A stretch of 42,376 bases of DNA from Chlorobi bacterium Chlorobi_1 (GCA_900299075.1 OMIK01000031.1:1-42376); one strand, 5' to 3'; numbered from the stretch's first letter, positions 25,025 through 34,869 are shown. Made by a program: numbers and translations. Notes: generated from the sequence alone by a model not told the origin.

Positions 25025-26395
25025 TCACTTGTGGGTCAGCGCGTCGATAAGGTCTGATTTCGTTATCAGTTGCAGGCGATCGTCGTTCAGGGTGATCAGT
25101 ACTCCTGACGCACTTTTCTGCAATTTTTCCGAAAGCTCCGAGATGGTGGCGTCCGATTCGCAGACCGGGAAGGGCTTCTCCATGAAAGCGACCACCTTGG
25201 CGTTCATGGCCGCATCGTTCTCGATCAGGATCGACAGGATCTTGTTTTCGCTGATGCTGCCGATCGGGGAGCCGTAGGAGACGATCGGCATCTGCGAGAC
25301 GTCGTTCTGCTTCATCATCTCGAACACCTCCGAGAGGGTCTGCTCAGGGAAGGCGAAGATGAGGTCCTTCCTGGCCTTGCGCTGCAGGATATCCTCGGCC
25401 GTGATCTGGTCGAGCGACGATTTCGCCCGCCGGTAGAACCCCTTCTGGCGCATCCACTCGTCGTTGTACATCCTGGAGAGGTCATAGGCGCCGAAATCGG
25501 TCATCATCACCACCACGCAGGCGTCGCTCCCGAGCGATTCCCCCGACTTCAGGGCGGCCGCCATGGCCGCGCCTGAGGCGCCGCCGGCGAAGACCGCCTC
25601 CGAACGGAGCAGCTCGCGTCCGCAGTTGAACGCCTCGGCGTCGCCCACCTGGACGATGCGGTCGATCACCGACGGATCCCAGAATGAGGTAGGATGGACG
25701 GCACCGATATCCTCGAGCTCGAAGGGGGCCACCACCCCGGCAGGACGGCCGATATGCAGGTCATGGTAGGTAGATCCCTCCGGCTCCACGCCGATGACCT
25801 GGATGTTCGGGTCGACCGACTTGAGGTAGCGGCCGATACCGGAGATCATCGCCCCCGAAGCCATGGGGACGAACACGTGCGTCACCCTGCCGCCGGTCTG
25901 GCGGTGGATCTCGGGGCCGGTCTGCTCTTCATGGACCTGCAGGCTGACCGGATTTTCGTAGAGGTTGGCGAACCAGGCGTTCGGCAGCGTCCGGACAAGG
26001 TTCTCCGCCACGGCGACGCAGCTGCGTGGATCACCAGGAAGTGCGTCCGACGGGGTGAACACCATCTCGGCCCCGAGCGCCCTGAGCACCTCCTGCTTCT
26101 CCCTGCAGATCCGGTCCGGGGCCACCAGCAGCAGCTTGTAGCCGCGGGTGATGCCGGCCATGGCCAGGGCGATGCCGCTCGTGCCGAAGGTCCAGTCCAC
26201 CAGCGTCATGCCAGGATGGATGAGACCCCGCTCTTCGGCATCCCGCACGATGGCCGAGGCCACCCTGCAGTAGTGCGTGCAGCAGGGGTTCATGTACTCG
26301 AGCTTCGCCAGGAAGGCCGCCTGGTTCGGACGGACGATCTGCCGGACGGGAACGAGGGGCGAATCCGCCGCGATGTCGAAGATATCTTGGATCAT
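25025..26395 (-). CDS. cystathionine beta-synthase-like protein with an altered PLP site
   Basis: 456 residues, the length and architecture of a bacterial cystathionine beta-synthase: a fold-type II PLP-like domain (about 1-315) and two CBS domains (about 334-456). The family's N-terminal KLExxNPGGSVKDR motif reads KLEYMNPCCTHYCR here (31-44), so the Schiff-base lysine position is Y42 and three cysteines and a histidine have appeared. The SGNTG loop reads FGTSG (70-74), and the GTGGT phosphate loop reads ASGAM (179-183). GGASGAA (271-277) is still recognisable. It is therefore unlikely to bind PLP as a Schiff base. The CBS domains look intact and may still bind adenosyl ligands. It stands alone between a gene-poor gap and alr, which is divergent. 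Confidence 0.85.
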   Translation of the reverse strand: MIQDIFDIAADSPLVPVRQIVRPNQAAFLAKLEYMNPCCTHYCRVASAIVRDAEERGLIHPGMTLVDWTFGTSGIALAMAGITRGYKLLLVAPDRICREKQEVLRALGAEMVFTPSDALPGDPRSCVAVAENLVRTLPNAWFANLYENPVSLQVHEEQTGPEIHRQTGGRVTHVFVPMASGAMISGIGRYLKSVDPNIQVIGVEPEGSTYHDLHIGRPAGVVAPFELEDIGAVHPTSFWDPSVIDRIVQVGDAEAFNCGRELLRSEAVFAGGASGAAMAAALKSGESLGSDACVVVMMTDFGAYDLSRMYNDEWMRQKGFYRRAKSSLDQITAEDILQRKARKDLIFAFPEQTLSEVFEMMKQNDVSQMPIVSYGSPIGSISENKILSILIENDAAMNAKVVAFMEKPFPVCESDATISELSEKLQKSASGVLITLNDDRLQLITKSDLIDALTHK

Positions 26396-26585
26396 GGTCT
26401 CGTGGGATCGGATGAATGTTGAACCATCAACAAATAAATAAATAATTGCTCATTTTCCGCCACCGTCAGCCAAAGAGGGGCGCGCCTTGCTTATCAGGTG
26501 CAAAATCTGTTCCTTTGTACAACAACGGGCACCTGCGAACGGAGGACGAAGCGACTCCGCCGCGCACCCCAAAACACAAGAAGCC

Positions 26586-27713
26586 GTGGCTGCCGAACGC
26601 CAACACCTTTCCGAAGCGGTCATCTCGATCGACAACCTCCTGCACAACCTCGCGTGCATCAGGGAGGCTGCGGGAAGCTCGCGCCGGATCATGGGCATCG
26701 TCAAGGCGAACGCTTACGGCCACGGCGCTCCCGAGGTAACGGCCGCGCTCGAATCGGCCGGTGTGAGGGACTTCGGCGTGGCGAACATCCATGAGGCGAT
26801 CGAGCTCCGTGGGTCCCACCGGTTCCGGGACGATTCGACGATCCTCGCCTTCGCCGCACCGCTGCCGCAGCATATGCCGCTCTACCTGGAATACGGGGTG
26901 GAGATGACCCTTTGCGACCTCGAGGCCGCCGAGGCCGCATCGGCGATCACCGCGGCCGGAGGCGGCACGCTGCGGGTCCAGGTGAAGGTCGACACCGGCA
27001 TGGGCAGGCTCGGCGTCCGTCCCGAGGATGCGTCGGGGCTGCTCGAAGCGGTCGACCGCTCGCCTGGCCTGGAGCTGACGGGCATCTACACCCATTTCGC
27101 CGAGGGGCACGACGCGAACGGATTCACGAAGCTCCAGCTGGAGCGGTTCCTGCAGGTGGCCGGAGCGTACGAAAGCAGGACGGGAACTTCGATCCTGAAG
27201 CATGCCGCAAGCAGCGGGGCGATCATCTCCAAACCTTCGTCGCACCTCGACATGGTGCGGCCGGGCATCCTGCTCTACGGCTGCCACCCGGTGGACGCGC
27301 AGCCGACACCGATGCCGGTCAGGCCGGTGATGCAGTTCCGGTCGACGGTGATCTTCGTGAAGGAGATCCCCGAGGGCACCACGGTGAGCTACAACCGCAC
27401 CTGGGCCGCTCCCGGCCCGAGGAGGATCGCCACCATCGCGGCGGGCTATGCCGACGGGTTCCACCGCACGCTCTCGAACCGAGCAAAGGTCGCCATCGGC
27501 GGACGTTCCTTCGACCAGGTCGGGACGGTCACCATGGACCAGGTCATGGTCGACCTGGGCGACGACCGCACCGTGAAACCGGGCGACACGGCAATCCTTT
27601 TCGGCTGGGACGGCCCCTCGGCCGGCCAGCAGGCCATCGCCGCGGGCACGATCAGCTACGAGCTCCTCTGCTCGGTCTCCCGCAGGGTCCCGAGGCGATT
27701 CCTGAAAGGCTGA
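26586..27713 (+). CDS. alr: alanine racemase
   Basis: 375 residues from a GTG at 26586. The PLP lysine motif is GIVKANAYGHGA with K40. The catalytic tyrosine from the C-terminal domain is in VSYNRTWAAPGPRR. Other family stretches are KVDTGMGRLGV near 135, HAASSGAI near 206, and VTMDQVMVDLGD. The enzyme makes D-alanine for peptidoglycan. The frame is open to a TTG at 26487, but the added residues do not resemble an Alr N-terminus. The ribosome site before the GTG is weak. A T-rich sequence with a short hairpin (27725-27757) follows the gene and may terminate it. Confidence 0.92.
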   Translation: MAAERQHLSEAVISIDNLLHNLACIREAAGSSRRIMGIVKANAYGHGAPEVTAALESAGVRDFGVANIHEAIELRGSHRFRDDSTILAFAAPLPQHMPLYLEYGVEMTLCDLEAAEAASAITAAGGGTLRVQVKVDTGMGRLGVRPEDASGLLEAVDRSPGLELTGIYTHFAEGHDANGFTKLQLERFLQVAGAYESRTGTSILKHAASSGAIISKPSSHLDMVRPGILLYGCHPVDAQPTPMPVRPVMQFRSTVIFVKEIPEGTTVSYNRTWAAPGPRRIATIAAGYADGFHRTLSNRAKVAIGGRSFDQVGTVTMDQVMVDLGDDRTVKPGDTAILFGWDGPSAGQQAIAAGTISYELLCSVSRRVPRRFLKG

Positions 27714-27814
27714 AGCTTACCGCCACCCTCCCGGAGGGTCAGGTTCGCCGTTTTTTTCCCCTATATTACCCCAAGCAGCGCTGAAACCACGGAAACCTTC
27801 ACGGCCCCCCACCG

Positions 27815-28339
27815 ATGAAAGAACTCCTCAGGAACCTCCCGGTCAGGCTCGGCATCACCCGGGCCGAGATGATGGCGGTCACCGCCCTCCTCCTCTTCCT
27901 TACCATCGGCGGCATCGTCCGCTACGGCACCTCCGTCCAGGAGGCGGACCGGCTCATCCGTGAAGCCGAGCGGGCGAAGTTCTCCGAAGCCGAGGTCGAC
28001 AGCCTCCTGCGCCTCGCGCCGGGCATCGACCTGGCAGAAGTAGAGGAGGGGGCGGAAGCCTCCCCCGCCGCCGCGACGGACGGCCGCGACGATGCTGCCG
28101 CCGCACGCCATCCCGCGCGAGTCCCGAAATCGCAATTCACGGGCACTGTAGCCTTCAACCGGGCATCGGCAGCCCAGCTGCAGCAGATTCCCGGCATCGG
28201 GCCGGCCATCGCGAAGCGGCTGTTGGCGTTCCGAGCGGAAAAGGGTGGAAAAGTTCGACAATTTGACGATTTTCTGGAAGTCAAGGGGATCGGCAGGAAA
28301 AAGCTCGAACTCCTGAAAAAGCACCTTACCCTCGAATAA
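27815..28339 (+). CDS. membrane-anchored helix-hairpin-helix protein, ComEA-like
   Basis: 174 residues. One membrane helix near the N-terminus (about 18-36) is followed by a linker with Ala/Glu/Asp-rich low complexity (about 75-100). A pair of helix-hairpin-helix motifs ends the protein: FNRASAAQLQQIPGIGPAIAKRLL near 112-136 and DDFLEVKGIGRKKLELL near 150-167. This is the ComEA pattern, in which the HhH pair binds double-stranded DNA outside the membrane during uptake. A DNA-uptake role is inference. The stop overlaps the start of the next gene (TAATG). Confidence 0.82.
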   Translation: MKELLRNLPVRLGITRAEMMAVTALLLFLTIGGIVRYGTSVQEADRLIREAERAKFSEAEVDSLLRLAPGIDLAEVEEGAEASPAAATDGRDDAAAARHPARVPKSQFTGTVAFNRASAAQLQQIPGIGPAIAKRLLAFRAEKGGKVRQFDDFLEVKGIGRKKLELLKKHLTLE

Positions 28340-29199
28340 TGAGCAGGAGCCTTATCGCCTGCGCGCTCGAAGCCCGCACAGCAACCATCCTCAGAGTCAA
28401 GTCGTCCGGAGGGCCCTCCTGCACGGTAACCGCTTGCCGGACGCTCGGCTACGGCCTCGAAGAGCTGCTGGGGCCCAAGGCGAAAAAGGCGCTCTCGAAG
28501 ATCGCCAACGCCATCGGGGAGTGGCGTGACGAACCGGTCGCGCTCTCCATCTCGCCATCATCCCTCCTGACGCTTCCCGCATGGTTCCCCTGCTGCGCGT
28601 CGAAGGCAGAGCGCGACTCGATCGCCAGGGTCGAGGCGGGCCACTTCGTCAGGGAGCCCGGGGAGTGGAGCTGGGAGTCGATGCCGGTGGAGCATGCCGA
28701 GGGGAGCCCCGACGGGCTCGAGCACCGGCTGCTCCTCTTCTCCGCCGCCGAACCGGCAAGGGGTGCGGCCAGGGAGCTGGCGCAGCGCTTCCCCCGAGTC
28801 ACGGCTGGGCTGCACTTCGAGCCGCTGGCCAGGCTGACGGCAGGCTCGGACGAGCCGATGGCCATACTCGAACTCGAGGAGGAGTATGCGGTGTTCCTCG
28901 TCTCGAGGAGGGGACGGGCGGACTATTTCCGCTACTGGCCGGTGAAGCACGCGAGCGAGCGGGAGTTCTTCGCGATCACCGAGCTGGAATCCTCGCCCCT
29001 CGACCGGGTGCAGGTTACGGGGCTTGCCGCCGATCCGGCCACGGTCAGGCGCATCGCCGCCGCCACCCCGCGGGCCCTCGAGCCGCTGGCCATCCCGCCG
29101 CAGGTATCCACAACCGAAGCTCGGGGATTCAGGGCATCGACCGGCACGCTCCGGGCGGTCGCCATGGCGATGGCCACACTCGCCGACGGCTATAAATAA
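28339..29199 (+). CDS. unknown protein coupled to the HhH gene
   Basis: 286 residues. No membrane segment or signal is apparent. The start (SRSLIACALEARTATILRVK) and later LSISPSSLLTLPAWFP and MAILELEEEYAVFLVSRRG stretches faintly recall actin-like PilM/GspL proteins, which couple type IV pilus or secretion machines; I would not assign it on this. The ATG overlaps the TAA of the HhH gene, so coupled translation is likely. A CCCCGGC/GCCGGGG hairpin follows its stop. Confidence 0.6.
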   Translation: MSRSLIACALEARTATILRVKSSGGPSCTVTACRTLGYGLEELLGPKAKKALSKIANAIGEWRDEPVALSISPSSLLTLPAWFPCCASKAERDSIARVEAGHFVREPGEWSWESMPVEHAEGSPDGLEHRLLLFSAAEPARGAARELAQRFPRVTAGLHFEPLARLTAGSDEPMAILELEEEYAVFLVSRRGRADYFRYWPVKHASEREFFAITELESSPLDRVQVTGLAADPATVRRIAAATPRALEPLAIPPQVSTTEARGFRASTGTLRAVAMAMATLADGYK

Positions 29200-29202
29200 G
29201 CA

Positions 29203-29223
29203 TCCCCGGCGCAAGGCCGGGGA
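29203..29223. terminator. possible bidirectional terminator
   Basis: TCCCCGGC (29203-29210) pairs with GCCGGGGA (29216-29223). It lies between converging genes, the unknown at 28339-29199 and asd. T runs are poor on both sides, so efficiency is doubtful. Confidence 0.45.
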
Positions 29224-29249
29224 CACTGCACTTCATTTCAGCAAACACC

Positions 29250-30269
29250 TCACAGCTTTCCGACGAGCTCCTCGGCGATCTGCACGGCGTTGGTCGCGGC
29301 CCCCTTGCGGAGGTTGTCGGCGACGATCCAGAGGTTCAGCGTGCGGGGCTGCCAGTAGTCGGGGCGAAGGCGTCCGACGAAGACCTCGTCCCGCTCGTAG
29401 GAGGTCAGCGGCATCGGGTAGAGCCTTGCCGACGGATCGTCCTGCATGACGATGCCGGGAGAGCCGGCAAGCAGGGCACGCACCTCCCCGATCTCGAAGT
29501 CGCTCTTCAGCTCCACGTTAAGCGACTCGCCGTGGCCACCGTAGACCGGAATGCGGACGGTGGTCGGGGAGACCTGGATGGCGTCGTCGGCCATGATCTT
29601 TTTGGTCTCGTTGACCATCTTCATCTCCTCCTTCGTGTACCCGTTCCCGGTGAAGGCGTCGATCTGCGGCACGGCGTTGAAGGCGATCTGGTGGAAGTGG
29701 GTGAACTCCGCCGGGACGTTGCCGGCCAGCTCGCTCTCCAGCGCATCGCGGCCCGCCTTGCCCTTGCCGGTCACCGACTGGTAGGTCGAGACGACCACGC
29801 GGCTCACGCCGTAGCAGTCGGCCAGCGGCTTCAGAACCACGACCATCTGGATCGTGGAGCAGTTCGGGTTGGCGATGATCCGGTGCGCCTTGCCCTCCTC
29901 GTCGAAGATCGCTTCCGGGTTGACCTCCGGCACGACGAGCGGGATCCCCTCGTCCATGCGGAAGGCGGAGGAGTTGTCGATCACGACCGCCCCTGCGGCA
30001 GCGGCCACGGGGGCCCACTCCCTGCTGGCCGAAGCGCCGGCAGAGAAGAGGGCGATGTCGACCCCCTTGAAGGTTTCAGCCGACGGCACCTGGGTGAGGA
30101 ACTCGCGGCCATTGAAGGTGACGGGCTGCCCCAGGCTGCGGGGTGAGGCCAGCGGCACCAGTTCGCTGACCGGGAAGTTGCGCTCTTCGAGCACCTGGAT
30201 CATGGTCCTGCCGACCAGGCCGGTCGCCCCGAGGACGGCTACGCGGTAGCCGGTTTCTGCACTGCTCAT
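29250..30269 (-). CDS. asd: aspartate-semialdehyde dehydrogenase
   Basis: 339 residues. The NADP-binding motif VAVLGATGLVGRTMI (10-24), the active-site cysteine in NPNCST (C137), and later motifs RIPVYGGHGESL and the QIDAF/GNGYTKEE region identify Asd. It makes aspartate semialdehyde for lysine, diaminopimelate, threonine and methionine. Its ATG overlaps the TGA of dusB by two bases (ATGA), so it is the third gene of a recA-dusB-asd unit. That order is not an obvious functional grouping. Confidence 0.95.
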   Translation of the reverse strand: MSSAETGYRVAVLGATGLVGRTMIQVLEERNFPVSELVPLASPRSLGQPVTFNGREFLTQVPSAETFKGVDIALFSAGASASREWAPVAAAAGAVVIDNSSAFRMDEGIPLVVPEVNPEAIFDEEGKAHRIIANPNCSTIQMVVVLKPLADCYGVSRVVVSTYQSVTGKGKAGRDALESELAGNVPAEFTHFHQIAFNAVPQIDAFTGNGYTKEEMKMVNETKKIMADDAIQVSPTTVRIPVYGGHGESLNVELKSDFEIGEVRALLAGSPGIVMQDDPSARLYPMPLTSYERDEVFVGRLRPDYWQPRTLNLWIVADNLRKGAATNAVQIAEELVGKL

Positions 30270-31339
30270 ACGGTAATCGATGGGTTTGGATTGGGTTGGT
30301 AGTTCAAAATCAGTTTCGGCGAATGGTCGTTCAGGAACTCGCCGGACTCGGTGAGCCTGCCCTCCCGCTCGAGCGCGTCGCACTGCGAACCGAAGGAGAG
30401 CAGCAGCTCTTCGATGGCCTTCGGGTCGGGTTCGCGCACCAGCTCGTTGCGCACCTTCGAGACCCCTGGCAGCCCTTTCAGGTAGGTGGAGTAGTGGCGG
30501 CGCATCTCGAGGATGCCGTACTTCTCCCCCTTGTACTCCACGGAGAGGCGCATGTGCTCCAGCGCCACCGAGATCCGCTCGCGGTAGGTGGGCGCAGGGA
30601 GCCGGACGCCCTGCCTGACGAGGCTCACGCAGCGGGCGAAGATGAAGGGGTTGCCGATGGAGCCACGTCCGATCATGATGCCGTCGGCGCCGGTCTCGGC
30701 GAACATGGCCACCGCGTCGTCCTCGTTCCAGACGTCGCCGTTGGCGATGAGCGGAATCGAGCAGGCGGCCTTGGCCTCGGCGATCCGCCCCCAGTCGGCC
30801 CGACCCCGGTACATGTCGCTGCGGGTCCTGCCGTGCACGGCGACGGCCTGCATGCCGGCGTCCTCGAGCCGCCTGACGATCTCGGTGATGTTGATGGAGT
30901 CGTGGTCCCAGCCGATGCGGGTCTTGGCGGTCACCGGGATGGAGACGGCGCGGGCGACGGCCGAGGCGATGGCCGAGAGCTTCTCGGGCTCCTTCAGGAG
31001 GGCCGCCCCTGCGCCGCGGCCAGCGACCTTCTTGACCGGGCAGCCGAAGTTGATGTCGAGGTAGTCGGGCTGGAACGATTCGGCGATGGCGGCCGCCTCG
31101 ACCATCGACTCCACCGTGTTGCCGAAGATCTGCACCGCAACCGGCCGCTCGTGGTCGGCCAGGGTGAGCTTGCGGACCGACTTCTCGGCTCCGCGGCGGA
31201 TCGCCTCAGCGCTGACGAACTCGGTGTAGACGATATCTGCCCCGTGGCGCTTGCAGAGCTGCCTGAATGCCCGGTCGGTCACGTCCTCCATGGGGGCGAG
31301 GATGACCGGGCGGTCGATATCGATCTTCCCTATGCGCAT
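30266..31339 (-). CDS. dusB: tRNA-dihydrouridine synthase, DusB-like
   Basis: 357 residues. The FMN TIM-barrel begins [20 protein letters not shown]. Catalytic cysteine motif [10 protein letters not shown] near 98-107, the RxGW stretch [12 protein letters not shown] near 140, the HGRTR motif near 170, and IANGDVW and [11 protein letters not shown] follow in family order. It reduces specific uridines in tRNA with NADPH. The C-terminal helical RNA-binding domain (about 255-357) is present. It starts 19 bases after recA and overlaps asd. Confidence 0.9.
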   Translation of the reverse strand: MRIGKIDIDRPVILAPMEDVTDRAFRQLCKRHGADIVYTEFVSAEAIRRGAEKSVRKLTLADHERPVAVQIFGNTVESMVEAAAIAESFQPDYLDINFGCPVKKVAGRGAGAALLKEPEKLSAIASAVARAVSIPVTAKTRIGWDHDSINITEIVRRLEDAGMQAVAVHGRTRSDMYRGRADWGRIAEAKAACSIPLIANGDVWNEDDAVAMFAETGADGIMIGRGSIGNPFIFARCVSLVRQGVRLPAPTYRERISVALEHMRLSVEYKGEKYGILEMRRHYSTYLKGLPGVSKVRNELVREPDPKAIEELLLSFGSQCDALEREGRLTESGEFLNDHSPKLILNYQPNPNPSITV

Positions 31340-31358
31340 ACGCTTCGAACAGGCCTCA

Positions 31359-32393
31359 TTACTGCGCGGCTGGCGCGGTGAGCAGCTCGCGAACCTGCTG
31401 GCGCACCGTGTCGCGCAGCACCGTGTCCTCGCGCAAAAGCTTCTTGACCGCTTCGCGCCCCTGGCCGAGCTTCTCGGTGCCGTAGCTGAACCAGGCGCCG
31501 GCCTTCTTGACCACGCCGAACTCGACGGCCAGGTCGATCAGCTCGCCGAGGGTCGAGATGCCTTCGCCGTAGAGGATATCGAACTCCGCCACCTTGAAGG
31601 GGGGGGCCACCTTGTTCTTGACCACCTTGACCTTGGTGCGGCTGCCGACGATCTCCTCGCCGTCCTTGATCTGGGCGATCTTGCGGATGTCGAGGCGGAC
31701 CGAGGAGTAGAACTTCAGCGCCTTGCCGCCGGTGGTGGTCTCGGGGCTGCCGTACATCACGCCGATCTTGTCGCGGAGCTGGTTGATGAAGATGCAGACG
31801 CAGCTGGACTTCGAGATGGCGCCGGTGAGCTTGCGGAGCGCCTGGCTCATGAGCCTGGCCTGGAGGCCGACGACGCTGTCGCCCATCTCCCCCTCGAGCT
31901 CGGCCTGCGGCACCAGCGCCGCCACCGAGTCGACCACGATGACATCCACCGCGCCGCTGCGCACGAGGGTCTCGACGATCGAGAGCGCCTGCTCGCCGGA
32001 CTCCGGCTGGCTGACGAGCAGCGCGTTGATGTCGACGCCGAGCTTGCGGGCGTAGACCGGGTCGAAGGCGTGCTCCGCATCGACCATGGCCGCGATGCCG
32101 CCGGACTTCTGCGCCTCGGCGATGGCGTGCAGGGCGAGGGTGGTCTTTCCCGATGACTCGGGACCGTAGATTTCGGTGACCCTGCCGCGCGGGAAGCCGC
32201 CGACGCCGAGGGCGTAGTCGAGGGCCATCGAGCCGGTCGAGATCGCCTGGACGTGCATGATCGCCGAGTCGTCGCCGAGGCGCATGATCGATCCTTTGCC
32301 GAACTGCTTCTCGAGGGTCTCTATCGCAAGGTTGAGCTGTTTGAGCCTGGCGGGGTCTACCGCCGGCTGCTGCTGGGTCATCTCTTTTTCCAT
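31359..32393 (-). CDS. recA: DNA recombinase RecA
   Basis: 344 residues. Walker A is GPESSGKTT (77-85), Walker B lies in [17 protein letters not shown] near 152, and the L1/L2 DNA-binding loops and RIGQ-like C-terminal core are conserved ([22 protein letters not shown] near 210). It coats single-stranded DNA, pairs homologous strands and stimulates LexA cleavage. The ATG at 32393 is used; a second in-frame ATG lies four codons on (MTQQQP). No LexA-box-like element was recognised upstream. It heads the recA-dusB-asd set. Confidence 0.97.
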   Translation of the reverse strand: MEKEMTQQQPAVDPARLKQLNLAIETLEKQFGKGSIMRLGDDSAIMHVQAISTGSMALDYALGVGGFPRGRVTEIYGPESSGKTTLALHAIAEAQKSGGIAAMVDAEHAFDPVYARKLGVDINALLVSQPESGEQALSIVETLVRSGAVDVIVVDSVAALVPQAELEGEMGDSVVGLQARLMSQALRKLTGAISKSSCVCIFINQLRDKIGVMYGSPETTTGGKALKFYSSVRLDIRKIAQIKDGEEIVGSRTKVKVVKNKVAPPFKVAEFDILYGEGISTLGELIDLAVEFGVVKKAGAWFSYGTEKLGQGREAVKKLLREDTVLRDTVRQQVRELLTAPAAQ

Positions 32394-32433
32394 GGGGCCT
32401 GGTGGTTTGTATGGTGTAATCTTGTTCGGGGGA

Positions 32434-33432
32434 TCAGGAAACTACGCTTTGCAAAGTCTCTTCGAAAGGCCGGTAGCCCATGCCGAGCTCCTGCACCGAC
32501 CTGCGGTTGCTGTAGGAGGCCTGCCGCGAAGCCTGGCGGATGCTTTCGACGCTGATGAAGGAGGGCCGGCCGGATATCCACGACCAGAGCTCCCCGCCGA
32601 TGCCGGTGGCCGAAGCCAGCACTCCGGCTACCCTGACGGGCTTCCTGGCGCTGCTGCCGGGCAGGGCGGCGATGCGGCCGAACAGCTCGCGGAAGGAGAG
32701 GTTCTCCCCAACGACGATGTAGCGCTCGCCGGCGTGCCCTTTCTGCCATGCGGCGATATGGGCGTCGGCAACGTCGCGCACGTCGACGAATCCGGTGCCC
32801 CCCTCCGGGCAGAACGGGAGCGCGCCGCGGTAGATCATCCGGAGCACCTCGTTGGAGGAGCTTCCCGGCGCATCCTTGCCAACGCCGCTGCCGATCACCA
32901 CCCCCGGATTGACCATCACCACGTCGAGCCCCTCGGCGGCGCCCCGGCGGCACTCGAGTTCGGCGAGGTGCTTGGACTCCATGTAGGGGTTGCTCCGCTG
33001 CCACTCGCTGAACACGGAGCTTTCGGTCGCTTCCCGTCGGTCGTCGGGGTGTTCGGGCATGCCGACCGCGGCGATGGAGCTGGTGGCGACCAGCCGCCCC
33101 ACCCCTTCGGCGAGGCAGGCGTCGACCACATGCCGAGTGCCGAGGACGTTGGTCTCGTAGAGGCGGTCACGGAAGTTCGAGGTATAGGCGATCAGCCCGG
33201 CGCAGTGGAACACCACCTCGGCGCCGCGCACCGCCTCCGCGACGGCGAGCGGATCGTGGATGTCAGCCCTGACCACCTCGACCGGAAGACCCTTCAGGAA
33301 GCCGGCATCCGAGCCGGAGCGGACCGTGACGCGGCAGGCGACTCCGTCGCCGTACTGCCGCAGCAGGCCGAACACGAGCTGCGCCCCGAGGTAACCCGTT
33401 GCACCGGTGATGAGGATCGGAATAGCTGACAT
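32434..33432 (-). CDS. NAD-dependent epimerase/dehydratase (short-chain) family protein
   Basis: 332 residues from the ATG at 33432. The N-terminal cofactor motif is [13 protein letters not shown] (7-19), and the active-site pair appears as YMESKHLAE near 145-153. The family covers sugar epimerases, dihydroflavonol reductase-like proteins and 3-beta-hydroxysteroid dehydrogenases. The long substrate domain is closest to the last two; a hopanoid or isoprenoid substrate is only a guess. It shares a promoter gap with the divergent M16 gene. The upstream frame extends past the ATG but runs into that promoter region. Confidence 0.8.
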   Translation of the reverse strand: MSAIPILITGATGYLGAQLVFGLLRQYGDGVACRVTVRSGSDAGFLKGLPVEVVRADIHDPLAVAEAVRGAEVVFHCAGLIAYTSNFRDRLYETNVLGTRHVVDACLAEGVGRLVATSSIAAVGMPEHPDDRREATESSVFSEWQRSNPYMESKHLAELECRRGAAEGLDVVMVNPGVVIGSGVGKDAPGSSSNEVLRMIYRGALPFCPEGGTGFVDVRDVADAHIAAWQKGHAGERYIVVGENLSFRELFGRIAALPGSSARKPVRVAGVLASATGIGGELWSWISGRPSFISVESIRQASRQASYSNRRSVQELGMGYRPFEETLQSVVS

Positions 33433-33492
33433 GAAACTGGCGCTCTCAATACTGGCTTTTGCGCAATCGTGGCGTCGCGGCCCTGCGTCGAA

Positions 33493-33521
33493 TTGTACTC
33501 CATAATAAAAAGAATTAAACT
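33493..33521 (+). promoter_or_regulatory. probable promoter of the M16 peptidase gene
   Basis: TTGTAC (33493-33498) and TAAACT (33516-33521) are separated by 17 bases, in a short AT-rich patch between divergent genes. The start site would lie near 33528, just upstream of the GTG start at 33550. Confidence 0.45.
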
Positions 33522-33549
33522 TACATTGCACTCAAATCCATCCCTGAGC

Positions 33550-34848
33550 GTGAGAACAAATATCGCATCGGCACCAGAAGGAGCCGGCCTCGCCGGCGAA
33601 CCGCTGTCGGCAGGCATCGTCAGCTCCTCGACCCTCCCCAACGGCCTCCGCGTCGTCAGCAACCGCGTCCCCTACGTCCACAGCGTGACGCTCGGCGTCT
33701 GGATCGACGCTGGATCGAGGGAGGACCCGCCCGGCCTGGAGGGACTGGCCCACTTCATCGAGCACGCCGTCTTCAAGGGCACCGGCAAGCGCGACTACGT
33801 GGAGATCGCCCGATGCATCGAGGAGACTGGCGGGTACATCGACGCCTGGACGACCAAGGAGCAGACCTGCATCTACGTGCGTTGCCTCCAGGAGCAGTTC
33901 GAGCTCGCCTTCGACCTGCTGGCCGACCTGGTGTGCGACCCCGTGTTTCCCGCCGACGAGCTCGCCAAGGAGCGGGAGGTCGTGCTGGAGGAGATCGCCG
34001 GGGTCAACGACACCCCCGAAGAGCTCATCTTCGAGGATTTCGACCGCCGTTCCTTCCCGGGCCACCCCCTCGCCACGCCCATCCTCGGCACCGAGGAGAG
34101 CATCGCGCGCCTCACCGAAACGGAGCTGCGCGGCTTCATGCGGCGGCATTACGTGCCGGGGAAGATGGTGATCGCCGCCGTGGGCAACATCGGCCACGAA
34201 GAGCTGGTGCGGTCCGCCGAATCCTCTTTCGGCCACATGGCTCCCGCCCCCGAGGATGCTCCGGGAAGGGAGATGTTCGACACCGCGGCGTACAAGCCCT
34301 TCAAGGCGACGCTGAAGAAGAGCGTCTGCCAGGCGCAGCTCCTGCTTGGCACGGTTATCCCGCGCGACGACCGCCACTACTGGGGGCTGATGGTGCTGAA
34401 CACCATGCTGAGCAGCGGCATGAGCTCGATCCTCAACCTCGAACTGCGCGAAAGGCGGGGGCTCGTCTACCAGGCCTACTCGTCGATCGCCTTCCTCGAC
34501 GATATCGCCACCTTCAACATCTACGCAGGCACGGACAAGGGCAAGGCCGCGACAACGCTCGAGACGATCGCGGCGCTGTTCGAGGGTAAAAGCCTCAGGG
34601 AGCCCGATCCGTCCGAGCTCGCGGCGGCGAAGGCAAAGATGCTCGGATCGATGATCATGGGCATGGAGAAGATGACGCGGCGCATGTCCAACCTGGCCCA
34701 GGACCTGCTCTACTTCGGCAGGCTCATCACCCCTGCCGAAAAGGCCCGGCTGATCGGCTCGGTGGATGCCGCCGCCGTGGCCGCCGCCACCGGATCGCTC
34801 GGCATCCCCTCGCTCCTCTCGACGCTCGTCTACAAGCCTTCGCGATAA
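33550..34848 (+). CDS. M16 family zinc metallopeptidase
   Basis: 432 residues from a GTG at 33550. The inverted zinc motif HxxEH is in GLAHFIEHAVFKGTGKRDY near 62-80, with the third ligand glutamate in the downstream EREVVLEEIAG stretch near 137-147. The second M16 half (about 220-432) includes the RRGLVYQAYSS motif. The size fits a single-chain, processing-peptidase-like (PqqL/YmxG) member. Such enzymes clear or process peptides; the substrate is unknown. The open frame starts at 33469, but those residues precede the probable transcription start. Confidence 0.88.
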   Translation: MRTNIASAPEGAGLAGEPLSAGIVSSSTLPNGLRVVSNRVPYVHSVTLGVWIDAGSREDPPGLEGLAHFIEHAVFKGTGKRDYVEIARCIEETGGYIDAWTTKEQTCIYVRCLQEQFELAFDLLADLVCDPVFPADELAKEREVVLEEIAGVNDTPEELIFEDFDRRSFPGHPLATPILGTEESIARLTETELRGFMRRHYVPGKMVIAAVGNIGHEELVRSAESSFGHMAPAPEDAPGREMFDTAAYKPFKATLKKSVCQAQLLLGTVIPRDDRHYWGLMVLNTMLSSGMSSILNLELRERRGLVYQAYSSIAFLDDIATFNIYAGTDKGKAATTLETIAALFEGKSLREPDPSELAAAKAKMLGSMIMGMEKMTRRMSNLAQDLLYFGRLITPAEKARLIGSVDAAAVAAATGSLGIPSLLSTLVYKPSR

Positions 34849-34869
34849 TCCGGCCGCCGGCCCCTGCTT

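Noticed and set aside
27725-27757. Strong terminator after alr
   Set aside because: The ACCCTCC/GGAGGGT arms leave almost no loop, and the seven T come ten bases later, so I did not list it as a terminator.
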